From JALJPB01 sp963933115 (GTDB lineage Bacteria; Pseudomonadota; Gammaproteobacteria; Enterobacterales; Alteromonadaceae), in NCBI GenBank assembly GCA_963933115.1, contig CAWVSL010000076.1, positions 1 to 6,489 of the forward strand: a stretch of 6,489 nt of DNA, in the 5' to 3' direction. Made by a program: the position numbers and the translations under genes. The notes below the pieces were generated by a model. That model made no database searches and was not told where the DNA came from. It worked only from the letters and a program-made list of their open reading frames with translations. Shown here piece by piece: positions 5,193 to 6,489 of the stretch (position 1 is its first letter; every line of letters begins with the position of its first letter).

Positions 5193-5948
5193 ATGTTCAA
5201 AAATTCATTTCAACAATTACTCAAATCAACATTGTTACTGAGTGTAGTAGCGATATCCTCAAACGCATTCGCCACAAAAGTTGTTTTTGATACTTCTGAG
5301 GGTTCCATCGAAGTCAATCTTTTTGATAATGGCACACCTAAAACGGTAGAAAATTTTTTATCTTATGTTAATGATGGCTCATATGACAATACAGTTATTC
5401 ATCGAAGTGTCCCCGGCTTTATCACCCAAGGCGGTGGTTTCTTTTTTAACGGCTCTCTTAGTTTAAACAAATCAGCAACGAAACCATCCGTAATAAATGA
5501 GCCCGTTTATTCAAATCGGCGCGGTACAATAGCCATGGCAAAGCTTGGTGGGCAAGCCAACAGTGCGACCAATCAATGGTTTTTTAATTTAGACAACAAC
5601 CAAGCAAACTTAGATGTGCAAAACAGTGGTTTTACTGTTTTTGGTGAAGTTATCGAAGGGATGGACATGGTTGATAATATAGCTGCTATTCCGCTTTGTA
5701 ACTCAATTCCAATGCCTGATTATAACTGTGGTTCAGGTGATGTTCCCAGCGTTGAAAATTTTGTCACTATTTATAGCATCACGATTTCAGACACATCACC
5801 AGACAGTGCCAGTAACCTTAACCCTGTTGAAAACACCCTAATTGATGGAACAGGTAAGAACTCAACAAGCGATAGCGGTGGCAGCACAGGCTTATTGACT
5901 ATATTTGCGTTGACTTTATTGATGTTAAACCGCAGGAAAGTCAATTAA
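5193..5948 (+). CDS. Secreted cyclophilin-type peptidyl-prolyl isomerase with GlyGly-CTERM tail
   Basis: The 251-residue enzyme is predicted to catalyse cis-trans isomerisation of prolyl bonds outside the cytoplasm. A Sec signal peptide (about 1-27) has a hydrophobic core and an AFA cleavage site before Thr28. The cyclophilin domain (about 28-198) keeps the active-site landmarks VIHRSVPGFITQGGGF (68-83; Arg71, Phe76, Gln79 match human CypA Arg55, Phe60, Gln63) and NQWFFNL (127-133; Gln128 and Phe130 match Gln111 and Phe113). Compared with PpiA, the late loop holds two extra Cys (169 and 179) that could form a disulfide. A Ser/Asn/Thr-rich linker (about 200-228) leads to SGGSTG, a hydrophobic segment (about 233-246) and NRRKVN. 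This is the GlyGly-CTERM sorting pattern recognised by rhombosortase. GAGG lies 4 bp before the ATG. It probably has its own promoter, and the terminator at 5988-6013 ends the unit. Confidence 0.92.
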   Translation: MFKNSFQQLLKSTLLLSVVAISSNAFATKVVFDTSEGSIEVNLFDNGTPKTVENFLSYVNDGSYDNTVIHRSVPGFITQGGGFFFNGSLSLNKSATKPSVINEPVYSNRRGTIAMAKLGGQANSATNQWFFNLDNNQANLDVQNSGFTVFGEVIEGMDMVDNIAAIPLCNSIPMPDYNCGSGDVPSVENFVTIYSITISDTSPDSASNLNPVENTLIDGTGKNSTSDSGGSTGLLTIFALTLLMLNRRKVN

Positions 5949-5987
5949 ATTTAACTTTACCCGCTAAAAAGCTATACAACACAAACT

Positions 5988-6013
5988 AAAAAGGAGCGCT
6001 AAGCTCCTTTTTT
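5988..6013. terminator. Bidirectional intrinsic terminator
   Basis: AAAAAGGAGC (5988-5997) pairs with GCTCCTTTTT (6003-6012) around the loop GCTAA. The GC-rich core GGAGC/GCTCC is flanked by A and T tracts, so plus-strand RNA ends in six U and minus-strand RNA in five. It sits between convergent genes and can end both the cyclophilin and the HPF/RaiA transcripts. Confidence 0.9.
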
Positions 6014-6035
6014 AATTATTAATTACTAACCCCGG

Positions 6036-6392
6036 TTAATTTAAATTCATTTCTTGAACTTTTTCATGAGCAATTTCAGGTTGTGTCATCTCAGGCTTAG
6101 CATGTAAATTAGCTTTTAACTGACCCTTTCTATGCTTCAGTGCGGCATCAAGCTTTTTCTTGGCACTTGCTATAGCTGGATACATAACATCATCGGCACC
6201 TGTTGCTGATATTCGCCCACCTTCATAACTAGTGGTAATTTCAACTTTATACTTATTATTTTCTTTTGAAATAATAATATCAAGTGCGATTAAGGTTGGA
6301 AAGTGATTGGCGATTTTAGAGAATTTTTCTTCTATATCGGCTTGGATTGAATCATTGACTTCAACGTGATGACCAGAAAGATTTATTTTCAT
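6036..6392 (-). CDS. raiA: Ribosome hibernation factor, HPF/RaiA (YfiA) family, short form
   Basis: The 118-residue protein belongs to the family that binds the decoding centre of the 30S subunit in stationary or stressed cells, blocking mRNA and tRNA sites and stabilising idle ribosomes. It starts MKINLSGHHVEVNDSIQADI, continues with LIALDIIISKENNKYKV, resembling the INPHIILSKE block of E. coli RaiA, then ASATG-like ISATGADDVMYPAI and a Lys-rich helix (KKKLDAALKHRKGQLK, about 77-92). There is no long-form dimerisation domain; the C-terminal tail of about 25 residues is RaiA-like in length, while the KHRKGQLK part is closer to HPF. The choice between raiA and hpf is therefore open. The frame stays open upstream to a TTG at 6485, but the ATG at 6390-6392 is the start: AAGGA lies 6 bp upstream and the family N-terminus begins there. 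Confidence 0.9.
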   Translation of the reverse strand: MKINLSGHHVEVNDSIQADIEEKFSKIANHFPTLIALDIIISKENNKYKVEITTSYEGGRISATGADDVMYPAIASAKKKLDAALKHRKGQLKANLHAKPEMTQPEIAHEKVQEMNLN

Positions 6393-6398
6393 AACATT

Positions 6399-6403
6399 TC
6401 CTT
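6399..6403 (-). promoter_or_regulatory. Ribosome binding site deciding the ATG start of raiA/hpf
   Basis: AAGGA on the minus strand lies 6 bp before the ATG at 6390-6392. It supports a 118-residue product rather than one 31 residues longer. A second ATG between the site and the start (minus strand, ATGTTATGA) is in another frame and stops after two codons. Confidence 0.75.
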
Positions 6404-6420
6404 TTATTGGGAGAACTTTA

Positions 6421-6450
6421 CTTTTTATAGCTTCACTTTTTATAGCTTCA
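6421..6450. repeat. Two perfect tandem copies of a 15-bp repeat
   Basis: CTTTTTATAGCTTCA occurs at 6421-6435 and again directly at 6436-6450. On the minus strand each copy reads TGAAGCTATAAAAAG and carries a TATAAA box. It lies 29-58 bp before the hibernation factor start, in its leader or promoter. A -35 at ideal spacing to either box is not clear. Confidence 0.85.
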
Positions 6451-6489
6451 CTAATAAAGCTGGGGGCAAACTCAAGTGAATACAAGGTA

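Noticed and set aside
3692..6392. Methyltransferase, thioesterase, cyclophilin and hibernation factor as one new system
   Set aside because: The genes lie on different strands with long gaps and separate terminators, and each has a standard housekeeping role; nothing shows a functional cluster.
6393..6485. 31-residue N-terminal extension of the hibernation factor from a TTG at 6485
   Set aside because: No family member has it, part of it is the 15-bp tandem repeat, and a good AAGGA lies before the internal ATG where the family N-terminus begins.

Overview
The window looks like chromosomal DNA of a low-GC marine gammaproteobacterium, most likely Alteromonadales and perhaps Colwelliaceae (Colwellia or Thalassotalea). 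The grounds are the AT-rich composition, a gammaproteobacterial 4.5S RNA and DbpA, DUF3014 and DUF2986 family proteins, and a GlyGly-CTERM tail of the kind seen in Shewanella, Vibrio and Colwellia. The assignment is by recognition, not by database search. No phage, IS, CRISPR or defence genes are visible, and most of the window is housekeeping.

Layout. About 32-144 (minus) is the 4.5S signal recognition particle RNA (ffs), with a convincing promoter upstream. About 310 bp without genes follow, apart from a long imperfect hairpin at 455-518. 554-1426 (minus) encodes a DUF3014 membrane-anchored protein. A short region with a strong 15-bp palindrome leads to a doubtful 75-codon plus-strand ORF (1590-1817). 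1926-3323 (minus) is the rRNA-remodelling DEAD-box helicase dbpA, which starts at TTG and has a minus-strand intrinsic terminator at 1845-1871. Divergent from dbpA is a 57-residue DUF2986 gene (3522-3695). Its stop codon overlaps the stop codon of a convergent SpoU-type RNA methyltransferase (3692-4207, minus), with a hairpin sitting on that junction. After a 389-bp gene-free stretch come a hotdog-fold acyl-CoA thioesterase (4597-5073) and, after a possible 25-codon overlapping ORF, a secreted cyclophilin-type peptidyl-prolyl isomerase with a GlyGly-CTERM sorting tail (5193-5948). A bidirectional terminator (5988-6013) separates it from a convergent ribosome hibernation factor of the HPF/RaiA family (6036-6392, minus).

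How the genes work together. There is no large operon; most genes appear to be single transcription units. A loose theme is RNA and translation: SRP RNA, the 23S-rRNA helicase DbpA, an RNA 2'-O-methyltransferase candidate and a ribosome hibernation factor. I see no evidence that they are co-regulated. I found no clear new multi-gene system. The best leads are small: the GlyGly-CTERM cyclophilin, the 57-residue DUF2986 gene with its overlapping stops and terminator-like hairpin, the TAATG-coupled 25-codon peptide, the 15-bp palindrome before the DUF3014 gene, and a 15-bp tandem repeat in the leader of the hibernation factor.
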